Positions 33,887 through 42,382 of a stretch of DNA of 64,000 nucleotides are shown here, in pieces (position 1 is the first letter of the stretch; every line of letters begins with the position of its first letter). The DNA comes from Pseudomonas fluorescens (GTDB lineage: Bacteria; Pseudomonadota; Gammaproteobacteria; Pseudomonadales; Pseudomonadaceae). The stretch lies in contig NZ_CABVHY010000025.1 of NCBI RefSeq assembly GCF_902497875.1, forward strand, positions 1 to 64,000, given 5' to 3'. The notes beneath the pieces are model-generated. The model was not told the origin of the DNA and searched no databases. It saw nothing but the letters and a program-made list of their open reading frames with translations. A program made the position numbers and the translations under genes.

Positions 33887-33901
33887 GAATGAGCCCGGGT
33901 C

Positions 33902-34297
33902 ATGAGTTCTGTCTTGCACGAGCAGCCTTACCTTGAAAGCTGGCGCTGGATGAGTCGTCAGATCCGTTGCGCACTGGATCCTGACGAACCGCGCCTGATC
34001 GAGCACTACCTGGCCGAAGGCCGTTATCTGGCCTCTTGCACGGCCACTTCTCCCTGGACCGTCGCCGAAACCGCGTTGCGGCTCCTGCTCGACACCGCGA
34101 GCGACACCGCGCTGCCCTGGCATTGGCGCGGCCTGTGTCTGGATCAGGCCTGGCGGCCATTGCGTGATCTGGAGCGGTTGTCCCTGTGCAAGTGTCGGCT
34201 CAAGCGCTGGCAAAGCTACTCCTGGCAACTGGCGACCTGCTCGTTGCAGCCCTCCATTCCTCTCACAGAACTGCTGCAAGGATTTCCCGATGAGTAA
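33902..34297 (+). CDS. fagA: FagA, Fur-associated gene of the fumC-sodA operon
   Basis: A 131-residue protein matching FagA of Pseudomonas by position and character. It is the first gene of the iron-starvation operon fagA-fumC-orf-sodA. The sequence is Trp-, Leu- and Cys-rich (ESWRWMSRQIRCALDPDEPRLIEHYLAEGRYLA, LSLCKCRLKRWQSYSW) without a recognised domain. Its molecular function is not known to me. It overlaps fumC by 8 nt, so the two are coupled. A Fur box lies immediately upstream. Confidence 0.85.
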   Translation: MSSVLHEQPYLESWRWMSRQIRCALDPDEPRLIEHYLAEGRYLASCTATSPWTVAETALRLLLDTASDTALPWHWRGLCLDQAWRPLRDLERLSLCKCRLKRWQSYSWQLATCSLQPSIPLTELLQGFPDE

Positions 34298-35666
34298 TTT
34301 CCGTATCGAACGCGACAGCATGGGTGAACTGCAGGTCCCGGTGGATGCCTTGTATGGCGCGCAGACCCAGCGTGCGGTGAACAACTTCCCGATCAGCCAG
34401 CAGCGTATGCCGGCCCAGTTCATTCGCGCGCTGATCCTGGCCAAGGCCGCGGCGGCCAGGGCCAACATCGAGCTTGAACAGCTGAGCGCGGCCCAGGGCA
34501 AAGCCATCGTCGACGCAGCTCAAGGCTTGCTCGAAGGCGACTACATGCAGCATTTTCCGGTGGATATCTTCCAGACCGGTTCCGGCACCAGTTCCAACAT
34601 GAATGCCAATGAAGTGATCGCGACGCTGGCCAGTCGCTTGCTGGGCGAGGTGGTCAACCCGAATGACCATGTCAACTGTGGGCAGAGCAGCAACGACATC
34701 ATCCCGACCAGCATTCATGTCAGTGCCGCGTTGGCGTTGCACGAGCAGTTGTTTCCGGCGTTGATGCATCTGGTCGAGGTGATCGAGTACAAGGCCGAAC
34801 AGGTTCACCCGTTCATCAAGACCGGGCGCACGCACCTGATGGATGCCATGCCGGTGCGCATGAGTCAGGTGCTCAACGGCTGGGCGCAGCAGCTCAAGGC
34901 CAATATCGGTCACCTGCAGGACTTGCTGCCGAGCCTGCAGTCCCTGGCTCAAGGCGGTACCGCAGTCGGCACTGGAATCAATGCTCATCCTGAGTTCGCC
35001 GCACGTTTCAGTCAGCAGCTCAGCGCGTTGACCCAGGTGCAATTCACGCCAGGCAAGGATCTGTTCGCGCTGATCGGTTCCCAGGACACCGCGGTGGCGG
35101 TCTCTGGCCAGCTCAAGGCCACTGCCGTATCGCTGATGAAAATCGCCAACGACTTGCGCTGGATGAACTCCGGTCCCTTGGCCGGTCTCGGTGAGATCGA
35201 ACTGGAGGCGTTGCAGCCTGGTTCGTCGATCATGCCTGGCAAGGTCAACCCGGTGATCCCGGAAGCCACTGCGATGGTCGCCGCTCAAGTGATCGGTAAT
35301 GACACCGTGATCACGGTGGCCGGGCAGTCGGGCAACTTCGAGCTGAATGTGATGCTGCCGATCATTGCGCAGAATTTGCTGAGCAGCATCGAGTTGCTGG
35401 CCAACTCCAGTCGTTTACTGGGGGACAAGGCCATCGCCAGCTTCAAGGTGAACGAGGCCAGGCTCAAGGAAGCACTGTCGCGCAACCCGATTCTGGTCAC
35501 CGCCCTCAACCCGATCATTGGTTACCAAAAGGCCGCCCAGATCGCCAAGCAGGCCTATCAGCAGGGGCGACCGGTTATCGATGTGGCCCTCGAGCACACC
35601 GACCTGTCGCGCAGCCAACTGGAAGTCCTGCTTGACCCGGAAAAGCTTACGGCGGGTGGCGTGTAA
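34290..35666 (+). CDS. fumC: Class II fumarate hydratase (iron-independent)
   Basis: A 458-residue fumarase of the aspartase/fumarase superfamily, interconverting fumarate and malate without an iron-sulfur cluster. Motifs: GSGTSSNMNANEV, the catalytic region SSNDIIPTSIH, TGRTHLMDAMP with the catalytic His, and the SS loop GSSIMPGKVNP at about 311-321. The ATG at 34290 has AAGGA upstream and sits within the fagA stop. Its location behind a Fur box fits replacement of Fe-S fumarases during iron limitation. Confidence 0.96.
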   Translation: MSNFRIERDSMGELQVPVDALYGAQTQRAVNNFPISQQRMPAQFIRALILAKAAAARANIELEQLSAAQGKAIVDAAQGLLEGDYMQHFPVDIFQTGSGTSSNMNANEVIATLASRLLGEVVNPNDHVNCGQSSNDIIPTSIHVSAALALHEQLFPALMHLVEVIEYKAEQVHPFIKTGRTHLMDAMPVRMSQVLNGWAQQLKANIGHLQDLLPSLQSLAQGGTAVGTGINAHPEFAARFSQQLSALTQVQFTPGKDLFALIGSQDTAVAVSGQLKATAVSLMKIANDLRWMNSGPLAGLGEIELEALQPGSSIMPGKVNPVIPEATAMVAAQVIGNDTVITVAGQSGNFELNVMLPIIAQNLLSSIELLANSSRLLGDKAIASFKVNEARLKEALSRNPILVTALNPIIGYQKAAQIAKQAYQQGRPVIDVALEHTDLSRSQLEVLLDPEKLTAGGV

Positions 35667-35693
35667 TCACCGACTCAGCTTTGGAGACTCACC

Positions 35694-36155
35694 ATGGAGC
35701 ACTGGAAACGAACGATCGAAAGGGCCAATAGCTGCTTCATTCAGGGCGAACTGGTGGACGCCCGCGAGCTTTACCTGCAGGCATTGGCCCTGGCCCAGGT
35801 GTTGTTCGAGCGCTGGCCGGATGCCGAGGAAGCGGTGGCGGCCTGCGTGATCTCCCATCACAACCTGGCGGACCTGCATTTGCGTCTGAACCAGCCGGAA
35901 GAAAGCGTGGAGTACCTCTGTTCGATACACCAACGGCTGTTGCAGACGATGCAGGATGCACGATTGGCACCTGCGCTACGTGAGGCAGCGTTACGTCAGA
36001 GCAACAAGACTTACGTCGAATTACTCAACTTCATCAGCGAGCACGGCGAATATCCGCGCACTGACCGCTTGCTGCACAGCAACCTGGCGCAATCGGCCTC
36101 GGCCCATGCGCACGATGCATTGATCGTAAATGGCCCACATTACGGAGCACATTAA
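35694..36155 (+). CDS. Conserved hypothetical protein of the fumC-sodA operon
   Basis: A 153-residue soluble helical protein found between fumC and sodA in Pseudomonas (the PA4469 position). Residues 10-90 have TPR-like helix pairs (ANSCFIQGELVDARELYLQALALA, SHHNLADLHLRLNQPEESVEYL). There is no signal peptide or metal motif, apart from scattered His near the C-terminus (HAHDALIVNGPHYGAH). It ends 1 nt before the sodA ATG. Its function is unknown. Co-transcription suggests a role under iron starvation, perhaps helping Mn-SOD or FumC maturation, which is speculation. Confidence 0.85.
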   Translation: MEHWKRTIERANSCFIQGELVDARELYLQALALAQVLFERWPDAEEAVAACVISHHNLADLHLRLNQPEESVEYLCSIHQRLLQTMQDARLAPALREAALRQSNKTYVELLNFISEHGEYPRTDRLLHSNLAQSASAHAHDALIVNGPHYGAH

Positions 36156-36156
36156 G

Positions 36157-36768
36157 ATGTCCTTTAGCTTGCCTGCCTTGCCTTATGCGTATGACGCGCT
36201 GGAACCGCACATCGATGCACAGACCATGGAGATCCACTACAGCAAGCATCACCAGACTTACATCAACAACCTGAATGCGGCCGTTGAAGGTAGCGAATGG
36301 GCTGACTGGTCTGTGGAAAAGCTGGTCGCCAGCGTTCAGCTACTACCCGAAAATCTGCGCGCGGCGGTGATCAACCAGGGCGGCGGACATGCTAACCATT
36401 CGCTGTTCTGGGCCGTCATGGCGCCTGCGGGCGGCGGCAAGCCGGACGGTGCGCTGGGCGACGCGATTGATGAACAGTTGGGCGGTTTCAACAGTTTCAA
36501 GGAAGCCTTCACCAAGGCCGCGCTCACACGTTTTGGCAGCGGCTGGGCCTGGCTGAGCGTAACGCCGCACAAGACGCTGGTGGTGGAGAGCAGCGGTAAT
36601 CAGGACAGCCCGTTGATGAATGGCAACACGCCGATCCTCGGCCTGGATGTGTGGGAACACGCCTATTACCTGCTGTATCAGAACCGTCGCCCGGAATACA
36701 TCAACGCTTTCTACAACGTGATCAACTGGCCGGAAGTCGCGCAGCGCTACCAGGCTGCTCTTGTTTAA
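36157..36768 (+). CDS. sodA: Manganese superoxide dismutase
   Basis: A 203-residue Fe/Mn-family superoxide dismutase. Metal ligands appear in the usual contexts: His in EIHYSKHHQTYINN, His in GGGHANHSLFW, and Asp and His in LDVWEHAYYLLYQNRRPEY. The location in the Fur-controlled operon with fumC identifies it as SodA (Mn), made when iron for SodB is short; residues alone do not separate Mn from Fe firmly. ATG 36157 follows ACGGAG; a longer in-frame start at 36130 lies inside the upstream gene and is rejected. Confidence 0.94.
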   Translation: MSFSLPALPYAYDALEPHIDAQTMEIHYSKHHQTYINNLNAAVEGSEWADWSVEKLVASVQLLPENLRAAVINQGGGHANHSLFWAVMAPAGGGKPDGALGDAIDEQLGGFNSFKEAFTKAALTRFGSGWAWLSVTPHKTLVVESSGNQDSPLMNGNTPILGLDVWEHAYYLLYQNRRPEYINAFYNVINWPEVAQRYQAALV

Positions 36769-36799
36769 GACCCCATGATAAAAAGATCTAAGGCCGACT

Positions 36800-37693
36800 A
36801 TGGGTACTGAAACACTGGCGATCAGCAGTGGACGGATGTTTCGCTATGCGTTGGGTTCGCTGTTGCTGTTGGCGGGAATGGCGTTGGTGGTTGCCCAAGG
36901 ATTGGACTGGCTGGCGCTTGAACCGCGTTTGTTGCGCGCGTTGCAAGGGGGCGCTATCTGCGCCCTTGGCACGGCATTGGGTGCGGTTCCGGTGTTGGTC
37001 ATTCGCCGAATGCCCTTGGCGGTCAGCGATACCTTGCTAGGTTTCGGTGCCGGCGTGATGCTGGCGGCCACTGCGTTTTCGCTGATTGTCCCGGGTATCT
37101 CCGCTGCCGAAAATCTTGGATTGATGCCATGGGCTGCCAGCGGATTGATCAGCTTCGGCATCATGCTAGGGGCGTTCGGTTTGTTTCTGGTGGATCGCAA
37201 GGTGTCCGGCGCGACCCCGCAAATGCTGGTGGGCACCGCTGAGCGTCCGGTTATCCCCCCACGGATCTGGTTGTTTGTGTTTGCAATCATTGCTCACAAC
37301 ATCCCGGAAGGCATGGCGGTCGGCGTGTCGGCCGGGGGCGGAATGCCCGATGCCGACAGCCTGGCCATGGGTATCGCGTTGCAGGATGTGCCGGAAGGTT
37401 TGGTGATTGCGTTGGTACTGGTCGGGGCGGGGATGTCGCGGCTCAAGGCGTTCCTGATCGGCGCGGCTTCAGGTCTGGTCGAGCCGGTCTTCGCGCTGTT
37501 GTGCGCCTGGCTGGTGAGCCTGGCGCAGATGCTCTTGCCGCTGGGATTGGCGTTAGCCGCCGGTGCCATGCTGTTGGTGGTGACTCATGAGGTCATCCCC
37601 GAGTCGCGACGCAATGGTCACGACAAGCTGGCCAGTCTGGGCCTGCTAATCGGGTTTTGTCTGATGATGGTGATGGATACGGCGTTGGGGTAG
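36800..37693 (+). CDS. ZIP-family divalent metal transporter
   Basis: A 297-residue, 8-TM ZIP transporter (PA4467 position). The metal-binding motifs are FAIIAHNIPEGMAVGVSAGG in TM4 and ALQDVPEGLVIALVLVGAGM in TM5. A later His (VVTHEVIPESRR) completes the pattern. ZIP proteins import Zn, Fe or Mn. Being 31 nt behind sodA, it may supply manganese to Mn-SOD in the Fur-controlled operon; that is inference from position. Confidence 0.88.
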   Translation: MGTETLAISSGRMFRYALGSLLLLAGMALVVAQGLDWLALEPRLLRALQGGAICALGTALGAVPVLVIRRMPLAVSDTLLGFGAGVMLAATAFSLIVPGISAAENLGLMPWAASGLISFGIMLGAFGLFLVDRKVSGATPQMLVGTAERPVIPPRIWLFVFAIIAHNIPEGMAVGVSAGGGMPDADSLAMGIALQDVPEGLVIALVLVGAGMSRLKAFLIGAASGLVEPVFALLCAWLVSLAQMLLPLGLALAAGAMLLVVTHEVIPESRRNGHDKLASLGLLIGFCLMMVMDTALG

Positions 37694-37727
37694 CACAGTC
37701 TTGTTGTGAGGGAATAGATGAGCTACC

Positions 37728-37858
37728 TGTGGCGAGGGGGCTTGCCCCCGTTGGGTCGCGAAGCGGCCCTAAATGCTACTGCCGCGGTCTTTCAGTTAGA
37801 TCGCGTACACCGGATTACGACTGCTTCGCAGCCGAGCGGGGGCAAGCCCCCTCGCCAC
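37728..37858. repeat. REP inverted pair (GGCGAGGGGGCTTGCCCCCG family)
   Basis: Arms at 37728-37750 and 37837-37858 share the core GTGGCGAGGGGGCTTGCCCC and face each other over an 86-nt middle. This is the same family as the inner pair at 16760-16886. It separates the ZIP gene from the convergent npr gene. Confidence 0.8.
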
Positions 37859-37884
37859 ATAAGCCCCTCACCAAAGGGTAGGCG

Positions 37885-38160
37885 TTACTCGCCTTCATCG
37901 AAGTAGCGGTTGATCAGATCGACCAACGCATCCAGCGCTTCCTGTTCTTGCTCGCCTTCAGTGGCTAGATGGATTCTGGTGCCTTTACCGGCAGCCAGCA
38001 TCATCATGGCCATGATGCTTTTACCGTCGACCGTGGATTCTGGCGTGCGTCCTACTCTGATCGTGCAATCCTTGAATTGACCGGCGACTCCGACGAATTT
38101 GGCAGACGCCCGGGCATGCAGGCCCAGCTTGTTGATGATTTCAATTTCCAGAGCGGGCAT
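37885..38160 (-). CDS. ptsO: Phosphocarrier NPr of the nitrogen PTS
   Basis: A 91-residue HPr-like carrier. His15 in NKLGLHARASAKFV takes phosphate from EI-Ntr (PtsP) and passes it to PtsN. The regulatory Ser region is TVDGKSIMAMMML. Compared with sugar HPr it has the NPr-type acidic tail ending RYFDEGE. It lies 15 nt after rapZ in the ptsN-rapZ-npr order conserved downstream of rpoN. Confidence 0.94.
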   Translation of the reverse strand: MPALEIEIINKLGLHARASAKFVGVAGQFKDCTIRVGRTPESTVDGKSIMAMMMLAAGKGTRIHLATEGEQEQEALDALVDLINRYFDEGE

Positions 38161-38175
38161 CGCGGTGTGGATCCT

Positions 38176-39033
38176 TTAGCTAAGGTCGCGGTGGCGAACC
38201 TGGACGTTCTTCAGGGATGCTTGCAGGACCTGGCCCAGACGTTCGGTCAGGTAGACGGAGCGGTGATGTCCGCCGGTGCAGCCAATGGCGATGGTGACGT
38301 AGGCGCGGTTGCTGGCGGCGAAACGAGGCAGCCACTTCAGCAGGTACGTAGAGATATCCTGGAACATTTCTTCAACATCCGGTTGTGCGGCCAGATACTC
38401 GGCTACTGGTTGATCCAGCCCGGATTGCTCGCGTAGCTCGGGTTTCCAGTAGGGATTGGGCAGGCAGCGCACATCGAACACCAGGTCGGCATCGACCGGC
38501 ATGCCACGCTTGAAGCCGAAGGACTCGACCAGGAAGGCGGTGCCCGGTTCCGGCTGGTTCAATAGGCGCAGCTTGATGGTGTCACGCAGTTGATACAGGT
38601 TCAGGTTGGTGGTGTTGACCTTCAAGTCCGCAAGGTCGGCAATCGGCCCCAGCAGATTGGTTTCATCGCGAATGGCTTCGGCCAGCGAGCGCTGGGCATT
38701 GCTCAGCGGGTGGCGCCGACGGGTTTCCGAAAAACGCTTGAGCAGGGTTTCTTCGTCGGCATCCAGATACAGCACATCGCATTGGATGTGTCGGCTGCGC
38801 ACTTCTTCGAGCAATTGCGGGAAACGTGTCAAGTGACTGGGCAGGTTCCGCGCATCGATCGAGACGGCGACCAGCGGCTGCGCCAGTTCCGTGTGAATCA
38901 ATGCGCGCTCGGCCAATTCCGGAAGCAGCCCGGCCGGCAGGTTATCGATGCAGTAATAGCCACTGTCCTCCAGTACATCGAGTGCGGTGCTTTTACCCGA
39001 GCCGGACCGGCCGCTGACAATTATCAAACGCAT
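38176..39033 (-). CDS. rapZ: RNase adapter protein RapZ (YhbJ)
   Basis: A 285-residue P-loop protein. Walker A is GRSGSGKST at 8-16 and a Walker B-like segment is CDVLYLDADEE. The C-terminal phosphofructokinase-like RNA-binding half contains FKRGMPVDADLVFDVRCLPNPYW and IGCTGGHHRSVYL. In E. coli it targets GlmZ sRNA to RNase E to control GlmS; in Pseudomonas the role is less clear. It starts 2 nt after the ptsN stop. Confidence 0.94.
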   Translation of the reverse strand: MRLIIVSGRSGSGKSTALDVLEDSGYYCIDNLPAGLLPELAERALIHTELAQPLVAVSIDARNLPSHLTRFPQLLEEVRSRHIQCDVLYLDADEETLLKRFSETRRRHPLSNAQRSLAEAIRDETNLLGPIADLADLKVNTTNLNLYQLRDTIKLRLLNQPEPGTAFLVESFGFKRGMPVDADLVFDVRCLPNPYWKPELREQSGLDQPVAEYLAAQPDVEEMFQDISTYLLKWLPRFAASNRAYVTIAIGCTGGHHRSVYLTERLGQVLQASLKNVQVRHRDLS

Positions 39034-39035
39034 GA

Positions 39036-39500
39036 TTAACTACCGTTCTGCTCTTCCAGGACAACCTGGTACAGGGCTTCGTTGGTTGAGGCGCTGCGAA
39101 GTTTTTCGCGCACTTCCTTGCGGTCAAGCATGCTGGCTATCTGCCGAAGCAGTTCCAGGTGTGCATCGGTAGCGGCTTCCGGAACCAGCAGGACAAACAG
39201 CAGGTCGACCGGGGCGCCATCGATGGCATCGAAATCTATGGGGGCGTCCAGGTGCATCAAGGCACTGATGGGCGAGGTGCAGCCTTTGAGGCGGCAGTGG
39301 GGGATGGCGATGCCGTTGCCAAAACCGGTGGAACCGAGTTTTTCACGGGCAATCAGACTCTCGAATACATCTTGCATCTCCAGATCCGGCACTTCGCGGT
39401 GGATAAGGTTGGCAATTTGCTCGAGTGCGCGCTTTTTACTGCCGCCCGGCACGTTCACCAAAGAACGGCCGGGGGTCAGGATGTTTTCAAGTCGGATCAT
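39036..39500 (-). CDS. ptsN: Nitrogen-PTS enzyme IIA (PtsN)
   Basis: A 154-residue EIIA-Ntr domain with phosphoryl-acceptor His68 in GNGIAIPHCRLKG. The N-terminal signature LENILTPGRSLVNVPGGSKKRALEQIA is typical. It regulates potassium uptake, carbon/nitrogen balance and RpoN-linked functions through its phosphorylation state; it has no cognate sugar permease. It lies between hpf (12-nt gap) and rapZ (2-nt gap). Confidence 0.95.
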   Translation of the reverse strand: MIRLENILTPGRSLVNVPGGSKKRALEQIANLIHREVPDLEMQDVFESLIAREKLGSTGFGNGIAIPHCRLKGCTSPISALMHLDAPIDFDAIDGAPVDLLFVLLVPEAATDAHLELLRQIASMLDRKEVREKLRSASTNEALYQVVLEEQNGS

Positions 39501-39512
39501 GGGTTGGGAGTG

Positions 39513-39821
39513 TTAACGACCCGTCGCGCCCTGGAGGACACTTTGGGTCTTTTCCTTATGCTTTTTGAGTTGGCGATCCAGCTTGTCGGTGAGTGCGTCG
39601 ATCGCCGCGTACATGTCTTCATGTTCGGCGTTGGCGACCACTTCATTGCCGGGAATATGCAAGGTAGCTTCGATTTTCTGCTTCAGCTTCTCGACCGTCA
39701 TCGTGACTTGCACGTTGGTGATCTTGTCGAAATGCCTCTCCAATCGTTCGAGTTTTTCGCCGATGTAGGCGCGCAAAGGTTCGGTCACTTCCAGTTGGTG
39801 TCCACTGATGTTGACTTGCAT
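39513..39821 (-). CDS. hpf: Ribosome hibernation promoting factor, short form
   Basis: A 102-residue HPF/YfiA-family protein that binds the 30S decoding centre and promotes 100S dimers in stationary phase. Segments are MQVNISGHQLEVTEPLRAYI, ERLERHFDKITNVQVTMTVEK and a basic C-terminus DRQLKKHKEK. It lacks the long C-terminal dimerisation domain, so it is the short gammaproteobacterial form. ATG 39821 has AAGGAG (complement of 39828-39833). The open frame further upstream is not needed. Confidence 0.93.
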   Translation of the reverse strand: MQVNISGHQLEVTEPLRAYIGEKLERLERHFDKITNVQVTMTVEKLKQKIEATLHIPGNEVVANAEHEDMYAAIDALTDKLDRQLKKHKEKTQSVLQGATGR

Positions 39822-39853
39822 ACAGCTTCTCCTTCGTTGCCAGTGCATAAGGC

Positions 39854-39873
39854 GGCAGGCTGGCTTGCCTGCC
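39854..39873 (-). other. Hairpin between rpoN and hpf
   Basis: GGCAGGC (39854-39860) and GCCTGCC (39867-39873) form a 7-bp GC stem with a 6-nt loop, in the 117-nt gap between the rpoN stop and the hpf start. No U tract follows on the minus strand, so it is more likely an RNA-processing or attenuating structure than a full terminator. Confidence 0.4.
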
Positions 39874-39938
39874 ACTAGGCTGTGTCCGAAAACTGCCTGA
39901 GTTCTCGAACACACCCTGGAACGCTGTGGCGTGGCCCG

Positions 39939-41432
39939 TTACATCAACCGCTTGCGTTCGCTCGAAGGCGCGATTCCAAGGGATTCGCGGTACTTGGCGA
40001 CGGTGCGGCGGGCTACCTGAATGCCTTGTGCCTCCAGTAAACCAGCGATCTTGCTGTCACTCAACGGCTTTTTCTGATTTTCCGCGGCAACCAGTTTTTT
40101 GATGATCGCGCGAATCGCTGTGGACGAGCATTCGCCGCCCTCAGAGGTGCTGACGTGGCTGGAGAAAAAGTATTTCAGTTCGTAGATACCACGCGGGGTA
40201 TGCATGAATTTCTGAGTGGTCACCCGGGAAATCGTCGACTCGTGCATGCCGACCGCTTCGGCGATGTCATGCAGGACCAGCGGTTTCATCGCCTCATCGC
40301 CGTATTCGAGAAAGCCGCGCTGGTGCTCGACGATCTGGGTAGCGACTTTCATCAGGGTTTCATTACGGCTTTGCAGGCTCTTGATGAACCAGCGCGCTTC
40401 CTGCAACTGGTTGCGCATGAAGGTGTTGTCGGCGCTGGTGTCGGCGCGGCGAACGAAACCGGCGTACTGCGGGTTGACCCGCAAGCGTGGCACGGACTCC
40501 TGATTCAGTTCCACCAGCCAGCGCTCGTTGTCCTTGCGCACGATCACGTCGGGGACGACGTATTCGGCTTCACTTGACTCGATTTGCGAGCCTGGGCGCG
40601 GGTTCAGGCTTTGCACCAGCTCGATGATCTGCCGCAGTTCGTCTTCCTTGAGCTTCATGCGACGCATCAGCTGGCTGTAATCGCGGCTGCCGAGCAGATC
40701 GATGAAGTCCGTGACCAGGCGCTTGGCCTCGGCCAGCCAAGGGGTCTTGGCCGGCAGTTGACGCAGTTGCAGCAGCAGGCACTCGCCAAGATTGCGCGCG
40801 CCGATACCGGCCGGCTCGAATTGCTGGATGCGATGCAGGACCGCCTCGATCTCGTCCAGTTCGATGTCCAGCTCCGGATCGAAGGCCTCGAGAATTTCCT
40901 CGAGGGTTTCGTCCAGGTAACCCTGATTGTTGATGCAATCGATCAGTGTCACGGCAATCAGGCGATCGGTGTCGGACATCGGCGCCAGGTTCAGTTGCCA
41001 GAGCAAATGGCTCTGCAGGCTCTCGCCGGCCGATGTACGGGTGGTGAAATCCCACTCGTCGTCATCGTTGCTTGGCAGGCTGCTGGCGCTGGTCTGGTAA
41101 ACGTCTTCCCAGGCGGTGTCGACCGGCAGTTCATTAGGAATGCGCTCGTTCCAGTCACCTTCCTCGAGGTTGTCCACCGTCGGGGCGGTTTCCTGGTAGG
41201 AGGGTTCTTGAACATCGGCGTTGGGTTTCTGCTCGACGTTGTCGGCCAGAGGGTCGGCGTTATCGAAGTCGTCGCCTTCTTCCTGGCGTTCGAGCATCGG
41301 ATTGGACTCCAGGGCCTCCTGGATTTCCTGTTGCAGGTCCAGGGTCGACAATTGGAGCAGGCGGATGGCCTGTTGCAGCTGCGGTGTCATCGTCAGCTGC
41401 TGGCCCATTCTCAAGACTAGCGATGGTTTCAT
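39939..41432 (-). CDS. rpoN: RNA polymerase sigma-54 factor
   Basis: A 497-residue sigma54. Region I is the Gln/Leu-rich start MKPSLVLRMGQQLTMTPQLQQAIRLLQLSTLDLQQEIQEALESNPMLE, region II is acidic (about 55-125), and region III has the core-binding and HTH parts (SRVTTQKFMHTPRGIYELKYFF). The RpoN box ARRTVAKYRE lies near residue 478 and reads the -24 element. It is followed by hpf, ptsN, rapZ and npr and preceded by lptB, the usual Pseudomonas order. Confidence 0.98.
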   Translation of the reverse strand: MKPSLVLRMGQQLTMTPQLQQAIRLLQLSTLDLQQEIQEALESNPMLERQEEGDDFDNADPLADNVEQKPNADVQEPSYQETAPTVDNLEEGDWNERIPNELPVDTAWEDVYQTSASSLPSNDDDEWDFTTRTSAGESLQSHLLWQLNLAPMSDTDRLIAVTLIDCINNQGYLDETLEEILEAFDPELDIELDEIEAVLHRIQQFEPAGIGARNLGECLLLQLRQLPAKTPWLAEAKRLVTDFIDLLGSRDYSQLMRRMKLKEDELRQIIELVQSLNPRPGSQIESSEAEYVVPDVIVRKDNERWLVELNQESVPRLRVNPQYAGFVRRADTSADNTFMRNQLQEARWFIKSLQSRNETLMKVATQIVEHQRGFLEYGDEAMKPLVLHDIAEAVGMHESTISRVTTQKFMHTPRGIYELKYFFSSHVSTSEGGECSSTAIRAIIKKLVAAENQKKPLSDSKIAGLLEAQGIQVARRTVAKYRESLGIAPSSERKRLM

Positions 41433-41509
41433 GGCAGGGGCTTAACACCTTATTCGCCGGCGCGCATGCGCCATCCACTACAGGGCGCCGGAGCGCCAAT
41501 CATAAGCAA

Positions 41510-41515
41510 ATTATA
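41510..41515 (-). promoter_or_regulatory. Possible -10 element for rpoN
   Basis: TATAAT on the minus strand, 77 nt upstream of the rpoN ATG in the 224-nt lptB-rpoN gap. The -35 position (GGCAAA at 17 nt) is poor. The rest of the gap shows only GC-rich palindromes and no open frame. Confidence 0.35.
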
Positions 41516-41656
41516 TGCCTGAAACTGGAGTGTTTGCCTAGAGCGCCGTAACAATAAAAATTTACAAGGTTTCATTGACATCGGCGCTCTGGTGATAGCT
41601 GAAATCGTCCAGAGTGTTATTGCGGCGGGGCCTGAGTCGACCCCACCTCTCAATGC

Positions 41657-42382
41657 TTACAAACGGAACTCATGCCCCAGATACACTTCCTTGACCAGTT
41701 CATTGGCCAGGATGGTCTCGGAGTCGCCTTCGGCGATCAGTTGGCCGTCGTTGACGATGTAGGCGGTCTCGCAGATATCGAGGGTTTCACGGACGTTGTG
41801 GTCGGTGATCAGTACGCCGATGCCCTTGGCCTTCAAGTGATAAATGATCTGCTTGATATCGCCTACCGAAATCGGGTCTACGCCGGCGAAAGGTTCGTCG
41901 AGCAGGATGAATTTCGGCGCTGTAGCCAGTGCGCGGGCGATTTCCACCCGACGACGTTCACCGCCGGACAGGCTCATGCCGAGGTTGTCGCGAATGTGGT
42001 GGATGTGGAACTCCTCCAGCAGGCCTTCCAGTTCCTTGCGACGATCGGCCTTGTCGAGTTCCTTGCGGGTCTCGAGGATGGCCATGATGTTGTCGGCGAC
42101 CGATAGTTTGCGGAAGATCGACGCTTCTTGCGGCAGATAGCCGATGCCGGCCCGTGCCCGGCCGTGCATCGGCTGATGGCTGACGTCCAGATCATCGATC
42201 AATACCCGACCCTGATCGGCCTGGACCAGGCCGACGATCATGTAGAAACAGGTCGTCTTGCCGGCACCGTTTGGACCGAGCAGGCCGACGATCTGACCGC
42301 TGTCGATCGACAGGCTGACGTCGCGCACGACCTGACGGCTCTTGTAGCTCTTGGCCAGATGCTGAGCTTTCAGAGTTGCCAT
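41657..42382 (-). CDS. lptB: LPS export ABC transporter ATP-binding protein LptB
   Basis: A 241-residue ATPase of the LptB2FGC complex that extracts LPS from the inner membrane and pushes it along the Lpt bridge. Walker A GPNGAGKTT (about 36-44), the signature LSGGERRRVEIARAL, Walker B FILLDEPFAGVDP and the switch His in ITDHNVRETL are present. Its start overlaps the lptA stop by 1 nt, so the pair is coupled. Confidence 0.97.
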   Translation of the reverse strand: MATLKAQHLAKSYKSRQVVRDVSLSIDSGQIVGLLGPNGAGKTTCFYMIVGLVQADQGRVLIDDLDVSHQPMHGRARAGIGYLPQEASIFRKLSVADNIMAILETRKELDKADRRKELEGLLEEFHIHHIRDNLGMSLSGGERRRVEIARALATAPKFILLDEPFAGVDPISVGDIKQIIYHLKAKGIGVLITDHNVRETLDICETAYIVNDGQLIAEGDSETILANELVKEVYLGHEFRL

